From: Niabella sp.
GTDB lineage: Bacteria > Bacteroidota > Bacteroidia > Chitinophagales > Chitinophagaceae
Assembly (NCBI GenBank): GCA_017744715.1
Contig: JAGIAT010000001.1
Span: 496,001-560,000, forward strand
Length of the DNA stretch: 64,000 nucleotides
Direction of reading: 5' to 3'
This document shows, piece by piece, positions 36,988-45,119 of this stretch (its first letter is position 1; each line of letters starts with the position of its first letter). The notes under the pieces were generated by a model, which was not told the origin of the DNA, searched no databases, and worked only from the letters and a program-made list of their open reading frames with translations. The position numbers and the translations under genes are program-made.

Positions 36988-37392
36988 TTAGAAAGGGTGC
37001 AGATCAAATCCTTCGGGGCCCGTAGTGCCGGTATGTTCATCGGGGGAAGGGATGCCTTCTGTTTTTTTATCCAGCATAATCAGGTTTTCTCCTACCACCT
37101 CCGTAACATATTTTTTGGTGCCATCTTTATCCTCCCAACTGCGGGTACGCAGCCGCCCTTCAATATAAACCAGGCTTGCCTTGCGCAGGAATTTCTGAGC
37201 CAATTCTGCCAGTCCGCGCCATAATACAACGGTGTGCCATTCGGTTTGCGAAATCAGTTTGCCGGTACGGTCTTTAAAGGTTTCGGTAGTGGCCAGCGGA
37301 AACTTTGCCACGGCGATATTGCCTTCCAGTATTTGTACATCCGGGTCTTTTCCTAAATTTCCAATCAGCATAACTCTATTAACGCCTCTCAT
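36988..37392 (-). CDS. ssb: Single-stranded DNA-binding protein
   Basis: 134 residues, OB-fold. RGVNRVMLIGNLGKDPDVQ, FPLATTETFKDRTG and EWHTVVLWRGLAELAQKFLRK are standard SSB motifs. The tail is short and ends EGFDLHPF; the usual acidic DDxPF tip, which recruits partner proteins, is modified by a His. It is encoded between mutY and gldE, a DNA maintenance neighbourhood. Confidence 0.93.
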   Translation of the reverse strand: MRGVNRVMLIGNLGKDPDVQILEGNIAVAKFPLATTETFKDRTGKLISQTEWHTVVLWRGLAELAQKFLRKASLVYIEGRLRTRSWEDKDGTKKYVTEVVGENLIMLDKKTEGIPSPDEHTGTTGPEGFDLHPF

Positions 37393-37753
37393 ATGATATA
37401 TTTTTCCTTATTTTTTTGTTTACGAAGGTTAACCTTAACAAAAACACTGGTATCTTAAAACATCCCGGCTTCTGTAAAATCTAACTAAAATTAATTTTTT
37501 TGAACGGATAAACAAAATTAAGAATGAGATTTCAGAAATCAGGAAAATGCCTGTAACGTCACAAACAAAATAAATCCCGGAGGAGGCAACGGTCAGTCAT
37601 GGATGCCGCTGGTTTTACCGGTTTACGGCAGGCGGCTTATTGCCGGCTTACCGGTTCGTCTATAGCAGGTTCCGTTTCTTTTTCCCGGGAGGTATGCGAA
37701 CAAAAAGCACCAGCGGCATAAAATCAACATAAAAAAGTATCGGAAACCTTGCA
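37393..37753. other. Intergenic region between mutY and ssb with a fold-back repeat
   Basis: No gene is seen. ATGCCGCTGGT (37603-37613) recurs as its exact reverse complement ACCAGCGGCAT (37709-37719), enclosing 95 bp with a smaller imperfect ACCGGT-flanked hairpin. A TAATTTTG box on the minus strand (37520-37513) could belong to an ssb promoter. Confidence 0.45.
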
Positions 37754-38815
37754 TTAGTGGTCATTGCCGGCTTTGTTGAGGTATTGGGTAATGGTTTTTG
37801 GAAAGGGAAGGGTGTTTACAGCAGCTGTGTTTACCCAGCTATAGTTTTCAAATAACCTGCTTTTTCCGGCAAGCCGGTAGGAGATGAAGACGGCTTTTAT
37901 AAGCTGGTGACTGAGTTTTTGGGCGTATACAGGACTGATGGTAACCGTTGTTCCCTTTGGGATCCAGCCTTTTTTGGTTGCCGCGGCAACGATGGTTCCG
38001 GAGCTGGTTTCCTCCTCCTTTTCGATCATCGGAAATTCATAGAGGTGCTGCCAGATATCTTTATCAAGCCGTTCTCTTACCGGCAATGTATTCCGGTATT
38101 GTGGCAGGAAGAAGTAAAAATAACGGGTTCGTACGGCGGTCTTTTTTATTTTTACCGGCAGCAATGCAACGATATCTTCTTTATAGGCAACGCAGTTATT
38201 TTTAAACGGGCATTGTTCACAATCGGGATTTGCGGGTTTGCAAACCGTGGCTCCAAAATCCATGATGGCCTGGTTGTATTCACCAGGGTTTTCTTTATCC
38301 AGCAGTTGTTCCGCCAATGTGGTAATGATCTTTTTTCCGGCTGTGGTATCTACCGGTTCCCGGATGCCGAAGATGCGGGCGAGCACCCGGAACACATTGC
38401 CGTCGATAACCGCATGGGGAAGATCAAAAGCAAAGGAACTGATAGCCGCTGCCGTATAGGGGCCGATTCCTTTTAATTTCAGGATGTCTTCATAAGTGGC
38501 AGGGAACTGTCCGTTTTGTTCCGAACTTAACACACGGGCCGTGTGTATCAGGTTTTTACAGCGGGAATAATAGCCCAGGCCTTCCCAGAGCTTAAATACT
38601 TTTTTTTCGTCGGCCCTGGCCAGGTCGTGAATGGTGGGAAAATTGATGACAAAATTTTCGTAATATTTTAGTCCCTGATCTACACGCGTTTGTTGCAAAA
38701 TAATTTCGCTCAACCAAATTTTATAGGGATCTTTGACCCCCTTCCAGGGCATTTTCCGGTTGTTCTTATTTCGGTTCCAGTCAATTAAATAATGCGAAAA
38801 AAGATTATGGATCAA
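37754..38815 (-). CDS. mutY: A/G-specific adenine glycosylase MutY
   Basis: 353 residues from a TTG start at 38815. The first Met inside (MPWKG, residue 22) lies within the conserved LPWR-type motif, so the TTG start is needed. The helix-hairpin-helix region KLKGIGPYTAAAISSFAF with the following VIDGNVFRVLARI (catalytic Asp), and the 4Fe-4S loop CKPANPDCEQCPFKNNC are intact. A NUDIX-like C-terminal domain (about 230-350) recognises 8-oxoG. It removes A opposite 8-oxoG. The next gene downstream, ssb, is 361 bp away. Confidence 0.93.
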   Translation of the reverse strand: MIHNLFSHYLIDWNRNKNNRKMPWKGVKDPYKIWLSEIILQQTRVDQGLKYYENFVINFPTIHDLARADEKKVFKLWEGLGYYSRCKNLIHTARVLSSEQNGQFPATYEDILKLKGIGPYTAAAISSFAFDLPHAVIDGNVFRVLARIFGIREPVDTTAGKKIITTLAEQLLDKENPGEYNQAIMDFGATVCKPANPDCEQCPFKNNCVAYKEDIVALLPVKIKKTAVRTRYFYFFLPQYRNTLPVRERLDKDIWQHLYEFPMIEKEEETSSGTIVAAATKKGWIPKGTTVTISPVYAQKLSHQLIKAVFISYRLAGKSRLFENYSWVNTAAVNTLPFPKTITQYLNKAGNDH

Positions 38816-38993
38816 TTTTTTATGTGTTAAAAAGTGGATATTGTCAATTAAATTTAGTAAATTACCTTAAAATTTTTCAATTTTATAAAATTTGGATTAA
38901 TAATTGATTGTAAACTATTTATTAAAGTTTTGCACATTTATTGCAGTAACTTTACGTAACAGTAATCATTAAACTATCTTAATATCAGGAACT

Positions 38994-39317
38994 ATGCGAA
39001 AAGCAGACTTAGTAAATAAGATCTCAGACAAAACCGGTATTCCAAAGGTTGATGTGCTTGTTACTTTGGAAACGATGTTTAAGGAAGTGAAGGATACACT
39101 TTCTTCCGGAGAAAACATCTACATCAGGGGCTTTGGCAGTTTCATTACCAAAAAGAGGGCTGCTAAGATAGGCCGGAATATTAAAAAGAATGTAGCCGTT
39201 CACATTCCGGAGCACTATATTCCTGCCTTTAAGCCCGCAAAAGAGTTTACTGCTGAGGTAAAAAAACTCGTTGAACCTAAACCGGATACCGGTCCGGGTG
39301 AGGATGCGGACGATTAG
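38994..39317 (+). CDS. HU/IHF family DNA-binding protein
   Basis: 107 residues. The HU fold is clear: MRKADLVNKISDKTGIP, the arm region IYIRGFGSFITKKRAAKIGRN and the C-terminal helix FKPAKEFTAEVKKL. It lacks the exact HU Pro-containing arm sequence and has an acidic tail (DTGPGEDADD). It bends DNA and helps organise the chromosome. It starts the plus-strand block HU-TPR-small basic protein-rng. Confidence 0.9.
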   Translation: MRKADLVNKISDKTGIPKVDVLVTLETMFKEVKDTLSSGENIYIRGFGSFITKKRAAKIGRNIKKNVAVHIPEHYIPAFKPAKEFTAEVKKLVEPKPDTGPGEDADD

Positions 39318-39382
39318 AATTCTTTAAAAAAACTTCGTTTTGTAGCGGATTGCAGTTACCTTTGCCGTCCAATTAAGGACAG

Positions 39383-40252
39383 TTGAAGAAACCTCAGGTA
39401 ATAACAATCGCTATAGCGGTGGTGGCAATCGTGCTGCTGCTGGCTTTCGGACGTACCACTCCCAAGGCGGGTCCCAAACCGGCTGCCGAAGCAACGGCGC
39501 AGGAGCATGACCATGCCGATCATGAGGCGGCGGCCGGTGGTTTCTCAATTGATACGGTGCTTGCAATGTCTAAGAAAGAGCTTCCTGCCGATCAGGCCTT
39601 AAGGCTGGATCTCCTGGAGCAAAGCATCACCCGTGGTGATGTAAAGAAGCAAAAACTGGATGTATATCACCAGTTGGCGCATTTCTGGAAAGACACGGCA
39701 AAAGCCTTTATTCCCTATGCCTGGTTTACTGCTGAATCTGCAAGGTTGGAAAATTCCGAAAAAAGTCTCAACTTTGCAGCCCAAATCTTTTTAAACCAGC
39801 TATCTCAGGTTGAAAATGCAGAAACACGTCATTGGATGGCTGAGCAGGCAAAAGACTTGTTTGAGAAGGTCTTGTCAGTAAACCCTGCCAATGATTCGGC
39901 ACAGGTGGGGTTGGGTGCCACCTATCTCTACGGAGGTATTGGTACGCCGATGGAAGGAATTGGAAAAATCAGGGCTGTAGTTGAAAAAGACAGTACTAAT
40001 GTATATGCGCAAATGACGCTGGCCGCGGCTTCCCTTATGAGTGGTCAAAAACAGAAAGCGCAGGAACGTTTGGAAACTGTTTTGAAATTGCAGCCGCAAA
40101 ATGTCCAGGCAATCCTTATGCTTGGAGATCTATACGAAAAGGATGGTAATAAAGACCAGGCCATACAGTGGTACTCAAAAGCTGTAAAACTGGTACAAAG
40201 AGCGGACATCAAGACAGAGCTGGAAAAGCGGATTGAAGCATTAAAGAAATAA
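39383..40252 (+). CDS. Membrane-anchored tetratricopeptide-repeat protein
   Basis: 289 residues from a TTG start at 39383. This start keeps an N-terminal membrane helix (VITIAIAVVAIVLLLAFG); the first internal ATG is about 60 codons in. A His/Ala-rich linker (QEHDHADHEAAAGG) follows. TPR-like units occupy about 150-285 (AQVGLGATYLYGG, VYAQMTLAAASLMSGQ, VQAILMLGDLYEKDGNKDQAIQWYSKA). A TACCTTTG box lies at 39357-39364. The position between HU and RNase G is conserved in the phylum. It is likely a scaffold protein in the periplasm or cytoplasm; partners unknown. Confidence 0.8.
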   Translation: MKKPQVITIAIAVVAIVLLLAFGRTTPKAGPKPAAEATAQEHDHADHEAAAGGFSIDTVLAMSKKELPADQALRLDLLEQSITRGDVKKQKLDVYHQLAHFWKDTAKAFIPYAWFTAESARLENSEKSLNFAAQIFLNQLSQVENAETRHWMAEQAKDLFEKVLSVNPANDSAQVGLGATYLYGGIGTPMEGIGKIRAVVEKDSTNVYAQMTLAAASLMSGQKQKAQERLETVLKLQPQNVQAILMLGDLYEKDGNKDQAIQWYSKAVKLVQRADIKTELEKRIEALKK

Positions 40253-40292
40253 CAATATTTAATTAAAGTTCATTTTAAAAAATTTATTGAGT

Positions 40293-40385
40293 ATGCCTTG
40301 TGGTAAAAAAAGAAAACGTCATAAAATCGCAACACACAAACGTAAAAAAAGACTGAGAAAGAATCGTCATAAGAAAAGAAAATAG
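40293..40385 (+). CDS. 30-residue very basic protein (AURKAIP1/COX24-domain type)
   Basis: ATG 40293 to TAG 40385 encodes MPCGKKRKRHKIATHKRKKR plus ten more residues, nearly all Lys/Arg/His. This matches the tiny AURKAIP1/COX24-domain proteins of Bacteroidota, related to the mitoribosomal protein mS38, so a ribosome-associated role is likely (family knowledge plus inference). It is too short for usual gene finders. It lies 40 bp after the TPR gene and 210 bp before rng, and a hairpin follows. Confidence 0.85.
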   Translation: MPCGKKRKRHKIATHKRKKRLRKNRHKKRK

Positions 40386-40413
40386 GATAGCGTTTTTCTT
40401 TTAAGACATTTGA

Positions 40414-40460
40414 AATAACAGGTAGTATTCTGTTGATATAGAAATTACCTGTTATTGCTT
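40414..40460 (+). terminator. Hairpin after the small basic protein gene
   Basis: AATAACAGGTA (40414-40424) and TACCTGTTATT (40446-40456) form an 11-bp perfect stem followed by GCTTTTG, a weak terminator or attenuator before rng. Confidence 0.55.
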
Positions 40461-40595
40461 TTGTATGGACCGGTTTTAAATAATGATGTGAGCATACCCA
40501 TCCTGTTTGCTGCCATAAAATAATATTTTGCCTCTCATTATTCTGCTAACCGTTTCTTTATAATACTTCAAGATGAGTACTCATGGTGGTTTCTC

Positions 40596-42149
40596 ATGAA
40601 TAAAGACCTTATTATTAATGCTACCCCAACAGGGGTGGACATAGCGCTACTTGAAAACAATAAACTGGTAGAGCTACATAGTGAAAAAACGGATTCCCGG
40701 TTTGCCGTTGGCGATCTTTACCTGGGCAAGGTAAAGAAACTAATGCCCGGCCTAAACGCAGCATTTATTGATCTGGGATACGAAAAGGATGCATTCCTGC
40801 ACTATACAGACCTGAGCCCCTATGTAAAATCCCTGCTGAAATTTACCCAGCAGGCGATGAACCAGAGCGGCGACCAGGGAATGGATTTTTCAAAATTTGA
40901 GATCGAACCGGAAATTATTAAAACCGGTAAGATCACCGAGGTATTGAGCGGCAAGCCACATATCCTGGTTCAGATTTTGAAGGAGCCCATTGCGGCAAAA
41001 GGGCCACGGTTGAGCTGCGAGCTTTCGTTGCCCGGCCGGTATATTGTCATTACCCCGTTTAACAATATTGTGGCGGTTTCCAAGAAGATTCATTCTTCCG
41101 AGGAACGGAAGCGGCTGCAAAAGATTGTAGAAGCTGTAAAACCCCGCAACTTTGGTGTTATCGTTCGTACAGCTGCAGAAGGAAAAAATACGGCCGAACT
41201 GTATGAAGACCTGACCAACCTGGTAACCTCCTGGAAAACGATTGAGCAGAATCTGAAAGGGGCAGTAGCGCCGGCCAAGATCCTGAGTGAGCAGAATAAA
41301 ACCAACAGCATTTTAAGAGACCTGCTGAATGCGGACTTTAACCGCATTATTGTAAACTCGAAGAATATTTACACCGAAACAAAGCAGTATATCCAGAAGA
41401 TCGCTCCGGAAAAAGCAGAAATCGTTTCACTTTACCAGAGTCCCGGTGGCATCTTTGACTCGTTTGGCATTACCAAGCAGGTAAAAGCGTCATTCGGAAA
41501 AACGGTAAACCTGAACAGCGGCGCTTACCTGATCATTGAGCATACCGAAGCCCTGCATGTTATTGATGTAAACAGCGGTTACAAAAATGTAAGCAACAAC
41601 CAGGAGCAAAATGCATTGGCAACGAACCTGGAGGCCGCGGAAGAAATATCACGACAGCTGCGGCTGCGGGATATCGGGGGCATCATTGTGGTGGACTTTA
41701 TCGATATGAAACAGGCCGAGAACAAGCGCACCCTCTATGAAAAAATGGAGGAGTTTATGAAAGCAGACCGCGCACGGCACTCGGTACTTCCCATTTCCAA
41801 GTTCGGACTGATGCAGATTACCCGGCAGCGAATGCGCCCGGAGGTAAATATCAATACCCAGGAAATTTGTCCTACCTGCAATGGCACGGGTAAAATTGCT
41901 TCATCATTGATCCTGGAGGATGAGATTGAGAAGAACTTGAGCTACCTGATCACGCACAAGCATAAAGACCTGAAGCTGGTAGTGAACCCCATTGTATTTG
42001 CGTATCTTACCAAGGGTTTCTGGTTCAACAGCAAGCTTGCCAAATGGAACAAGAAATTCGGACAAAAAATAAAACTGGAACAGAACAGCACATATCAGCT
42101 GGTAGAATACCGGTTTTTTAACAGCGAAGAGGAAGAGATTAAGATGTAG
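40596..42149 (+). CDS. rng: Ribonuclease G/E family
   Basis: 517 residues, the size of RNase G. An S1-type RNA-binding domain (about 35-125, with GDLYLGKVKKLMPGLNAAFIDLG) is followed by the catalytic DNase I-like domain with the metal-binding Asp residues in IDVNSGYK and GGIIVVDFIDM, and the zinc-link Cys pair CPTCNGTGK. It cleaves single-stranded AU-rich RNA and matures rRNA ends. The gene follows the small ribosome-type protein, consistent with a translation/RNA neighbourhood. Confidence 0.93.
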   Translation: MNKDLIINATPTGVDIALLENNKLVELHSEKTDSRFAVGDLYLGKVKKLMPGLNAAFIDLGYEKDAFLHYTDLSPYVKSLLKFTQQAMNQSGDQGMDFSKFEIEPEIIKTGKITEVLSGKPHILVQILKEPIAAKGPRLSCELSLPGRYIVITPFNNIVAVSKKIHSSEERKRLQKIVEAVKPRNFGVIVRTAAEGKNTAELYEDLTNLVTSWKTIEQNLKGAVAPAKILSEQNKTNSILRDLLNADFNRIIVNSKNIYTETKQYIQKIAPEKAEIVSLYQSPGGIFDSFGITKQVKASFGKTVNLNSGAYLIIEHTEALHVIDVNSGYKNVSNNQEQNALATNLEAAEEISRQLRLRDIGGIIVVDFIDMKQAENKRTLYEKMEEFMKADRARHSVLPISKFGLMQITRQRMRPEVNINTQEICPTCNGTGKIASSLILEDEIEKNLSYLITHKHKDLKLVVNPIVFAYLTKGFWFNSKLAKWNKKFGQKIKLEQNSTYQLVEYRFFNSEEEEIKM

Positions 42150-42162
42150 AAATTTAAAATAT

Positions 42163-42273
42163 TGAATATAAAATGTAGAAGTACTGATTGGCCTGGAAGG
42201 AAGTATGCAGCGTGGCAGTGGGGTCCTTCTTTACTTTTACATTTGAAGGTTGGTATTCTGTATTTTACATTCA
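42163..42273. repeat. Fold-back repeat between rng and the YqgE gene
   Basis: TGAATATAAAATGTAGAA (42163-42180) and TTCTGTATTTTACATTCA (42256-42273) are inverted repeats with three mismatches, enclosing 75 bp. The element sits between convergent genes and could act as a shared 3' hairpin. Confidence 0.5.
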
Positions 42274-42310
42274 TGCACCCTGGAATGATAAAGGCCCCCG
42301 TTCATCATAG

Positions 42311-42808
42311 CTATGCATGGTTGGCATACAGTGCCTCCCAAAGACCTTCTGTTGGGCCGAAAAACAGTGCCGGAGCGGCGGTAATGATCTGCCAGAAACC
42401 AGCGGCTATTTCGGCTTCAAGCTCACCGGTATCCCAGCCGCAATATCCAATAAATAATTTCAGATCCCGGCTGGCATGAGTGGCCTGGTTGATATGGGCT
42501 ACCGCCTGTTTAAAATTCCCTCCGGAATAAAGGGCGATATGAACCGGCGTACCGCCCTCTATAAGATCGGGGCGGCGATGTATAAAGAACAGGTGCTCCT
42601 GGTCCACCGGGCCGCCTTTATATAAAGGAAACGGGGCACAATGCCGGAACTCCACCAGTTCATTGAATACTCTTGGAAATGGTTTATTCATCACAAAGCC
42701 CATGGCACCGGCTGTGTTGTATTCGGTAATCAACAATACGGCCTGCCAGAATTCAGGATCATCCATTGCGGGTGTACTGATCAATACGGTGCCGGAGCTG
42801 ATATGCAT
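42311..42808 (-). CDS. YqgE/AlgH family protein
   Basis: 165 residues. Family motifs: GTVLISTPAMDDPEFWQAVLLI at the N-terminus, GAMGFVMNKPFP, LYKGGPVDQEHLFFIHR and the C-terminal FIGYCGWDTGELEAEI. No reaction is known for YqgE. It is convergent with rng and lies 68 bp from the small gene upstream on the same strand. Confidence 0.9.
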   Translation of the reverse strand: MHISSGTVLISTPAMDDPEFWQAVLLITEYNTAGAMGFVMNKPFPRVFNELVEFRHCAPFPLYKGGPVDQEHLFFIHRRPDLIEGGTPVHIALYSGGNFKQAVAHINQATHASRDLKLFIGYCGWDTGELEAEIAAGFWQIITAAPALFFGPTEGLWEALYANHA

Positions 42809-42876
42809 GTTGTCCTTTATGAAATCGATAAAGTAAAGTGGATGACTGTGCGGATGAAGCCGGTGGTGAAGGCCGG

Positions 42877-43119
42877 CTAGTTTTTATTGATCAGGAACTC
42901 GAAGGCCTTTAGCTGGGGCCGGTTAATGGCCCTTAGAATCTTTCTTTTTTTACCGGTAATGCGGTTACGCGTAGCCAATTCGTGGGCGGTACAAAAATTT
43001 TCGTCTGTATCCACACATGCGATCACCTTGTGTACAAACTGAACTTCCTGATCAATATACTCGGGTGTACATTCATGCTCTTTCAGTAAGAAGATAATAT
43101 CGCGGCTATAATCGTTCAT
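42877..43119 (-). CDS. Hypothetical 80-residue protein
   Basis: Starts at ATG 43119 (MNDYSRDIIFLLKEHECTPE) and is charged, with two or three Cys and a basic end. The open frame runs far upstream, but that part lies opposite the glycosyltransferase gene and is a shadow. I recognise no domain. Nothing here shows function; the intact frame and the position between two real genes support it as a gene. Confidence 0.6.
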   Translation of the reverse strand: MNDYSRDIIFLLKEHECTPEYIDQEVQFVHKVIACVDTDENFCTAHELATRNRITGKKRKILRAINRPQLKAFEFLINKN

Positions 43120-43230
43120 TTTGTTGTTCTCAAAAAAAATGTGACATTCACATTTATAAAAATAAGATTTTTTCCGATCCAGTACAAGAATATTTTTATT
43201 CGGAAACCACAGGTAAAGAACCGGCAATTC

Positions 43231-44349
43231 ATGAATGCGGAACAGCAAAAGAAAAACATACTGGTGGCTCCGCTTGACTGGGGCTTGGGTCATACAACCA
43301 GGTGCATACCAATAATTTATGAACTTATAAAACAAGGTGCACAGGTAATAGCGGCGGGTAATGAAGTGCAGTGCAGGCTGTTGCAACAGGAGTTTCCGCA
43401 ACTCCGCTATCTCCATCTGGAAGGGTATAATGTGCACTATACGGCTAACCGGAACGGCTTTCTTTTCAACCTGCTCAAACAGGCGCCGCGCATATGGAAA
43501 GCGATCCGGCAGGAGCACCGCTGGCTGCAGCATGTAGTACCGGAATATAATATTCACGGGGTGATCAGTGACAACCGTTTTGGATTACACCATACTACGG
43601 TACCAACTGTTTTTATTACCCACCAGCTGCGGGTAAAAAATCCGCTGGGGGCGCGGATGGAAGCAATTTCACAACGGATGAATTACCGGTGGATCGAAAA
43701 ATTTTCCCGTTGCTGGATCCCCGATTATGCGGAGCTTCCTGGCCTTGCCGGAGATCTTTCGCATCCGGCTGTAATGCCTGCTGTTCCTTATGAATACCTG
43801 GGACCGCTTTCCCGGATGCAGCCGCAAAAGAAACGATCTGTAGAAGAAACGATCCTGATTCTTTTATCCGGTCCGGAGCCGCAGCGATCGCTTTTTGAGC
43901 AGATCGTGTGTATACAACTGCAATCGTTGAAGCGGGCGAGCATACTGGTAAGAGGATTGCCAAAAGGCGGTGGTCCGCTGCTTCCGGAACTGCCGTATAC
44001 ACAGGTGTACGATCATTTGCCGGCAGCAGCGCTCAACCGGCTTATCTGTGATGCCGCGTATATCATCTGCAGAAGCGGCTACAGTTCGGTAATGGATCTG
44101 CAGGCAGTGGGCGCGAGGCCCATACTGGTACCAACACCCGGGCAAACGGAGCAGGAATACCTGGCCGAACTGCTGAGTCAGCAACAACGCGCCATATCCA
44201 GTTCACAGGAATCCTTTCAGCTGGAAGCATTGCTTGAAAAAGCGCAACAACTTCATGAAACAATACCCTTGGGCAACTCCGCTGCCGTTTTAGAACAGGC
44301 CGTGAAGCGTTTTTTAAACGACGGCGCGGGTTCCGTACATAGGGGATAA
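43231..44349 (+). CDS. Glycosyltransferase (GT-B fold, MGT-like)
   Basis: 372 residues from ATG 43231; an upstream GTG at 43141 would add 30 unconserved residues. The N-terminal VAPLDWGLGHTTRCIPII and the C-terminal donor-site region (ICRSGYSSVMDLQAVGARPILVPTPGQTEQEYLA) fit nucleotide-sugar transferases related to MurG and the UDP-glucuronosyl family. It is cytoplasmic or peripheral to the membrane. Donor and acceptor cannot be named. It is divergent from the 80-residue gene and convergent with sixA. Confidence 0.82.
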   Translation: MNAEQQKKNILVAPLDWGLGHTTRCIPIIYELIKQGAQVIAAGNEVQCRLLQQEFPQLRYLHLEGYNVHYTANRNGFLFNLLKQAPRIWKAIRQEHRWLQHVVPEYNIHGVISDNRFGLHHTTVPTVFITHQLRVKNPLGARMEAISQRMNYRWIEKFSRCWIPDYAELPGLAGDLSHPAVMPAVPYEYLGPLSRMQPQKKRSVEETILILLSGPEPQRSLFEQIVCIQLQSLKRASILVRGLPKGGGPLLPELPYTQVYDHLPAAALNRLICDAAYIICRSGYSSVMDLQAVGARPILVPTPGQTEQEYLAELLSQQQRAISSSQESFQLEALLEKAQQLHETIPLGNSAAVLEQAVKRFLNDGAGSVHRG

Positions 44350-44403
44350 GCTACGAGGGGGCACATGGGCATCGATCCCTGACGGCCATCCATTTCAACG
44401 GTA

Positions 44404-44892
44404 TCAGTCTTTGGGTGAAAACGTTGTAACAAACGTTTTTTTAGCAGCTTCAAAACTGCTCCAGTCGTTCATTGCCACTTCCATTACAGCAATACCACAG
44501 GTAGGCAGGCTGTCGATGCCGGCGTGGGTAAGGTCATTTACGAAATTGGTTACACCCGGGTTGTGGGCCACAATGGCCAGCGTTTGAATATTTTCTCCTT
44601 CTCTTAACCAGTTGATGGTTTCGGTAATGCCCAGCACATCTGCCAGGTAAAGACTTTCAAAATAACGGATATGATTGCCGGGAATATCCAGCGTTTCGGC
44701 GAAGATCCGGGTCGTTTGCATCGTCCGCTCGGAGTTGCTGGAAAAAATCCTGTCGATATGGTATCCTTTCTCCTTAAGCAGCGACGCCATCTTTGCGGCA
44801 TTGCGCTCCCCCCTGTCGGTCAGTTTCCGTTCGATATCTTTTCCAAAACCCTGCTCGGCCTTTGCATGCCGGATGATGATCAATGTTTTCAT
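44404..44892 (-). CDS. Histidine phosphatase (SixA type)
   Basis: 162 residues. The RHA motif in IIIRHAKAE at residues 6-14 carries the nucleophilic His; the second His is in VAHNPGVTNF near 112. SixA-type phosphatases remove phosphate from phospho-histidine, for example on phosphorelay proteins. It is monocistronic, 55 bp from the glycosyltransferase stop. The actual substrate is unknown. Confidence 0.87.
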   Translation of the reverse strand: MKTLIIIRHAKAEQGFGKDIERKLTDRGERNAAKMASLLKEKGYHIDRIFSSNSERTMQTTRIFAETLDIPGNHIRYFESLYLADVLGITETINWLREGENIQTLAIVAHNPGVTNFVNDLTHAGIDSLPTCGIAVMEVAMNDWSSFEAAKKTFVTTFSPKD

Positions 44893-45059
44893 GCACCTGT
44901 TTTCAAGAATAAAATTTAAAAATCTTTACAAGTTTAAGTAATAATACGGTTCACACAAGCTTCTTTTTGGATGAAAGGCCAGGCCGCACCGAAATGCGGT
45001 AAAGGGTTAATAATATCGTGTTTTTAGTACATAATAAAAAAAAATTTTTTGTTAAAGAA

Positions 45060-45119
45060 ATGTTACCTTCAATACGATACTCCCTCATTTTTTTAACTAT
45101 AAACCTAAAAGCCATATGA
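45060..45119 (+). CDS. Candidate 19-residue leader ORF overlapping the second complete susC start
   Basis: ATG 45060 opens a 19-codon frame, MLPSIRYSLIFLTINLKAI, whose TGA (45117-45119) overlaps the susC ATG (45116) in an ATGA arrangement. It has an A-rich upstream context (TTAAAGAA). The peptide is hydrophobic. Tight stop/start overlap suggests coupling of susC translation to it; a chance ORF is still possible. Confidence 0.3.
   Translation: MLPSIRYSLIFLTINLKAI

Noticed and set aside
43120..43557. N-terminal extension of the 80-residue minus-strand gene to 227 residues
   Set aside because: The extension is opposite the glycosyltransferase gene and has no conserved-looking content; start placed at 43119.
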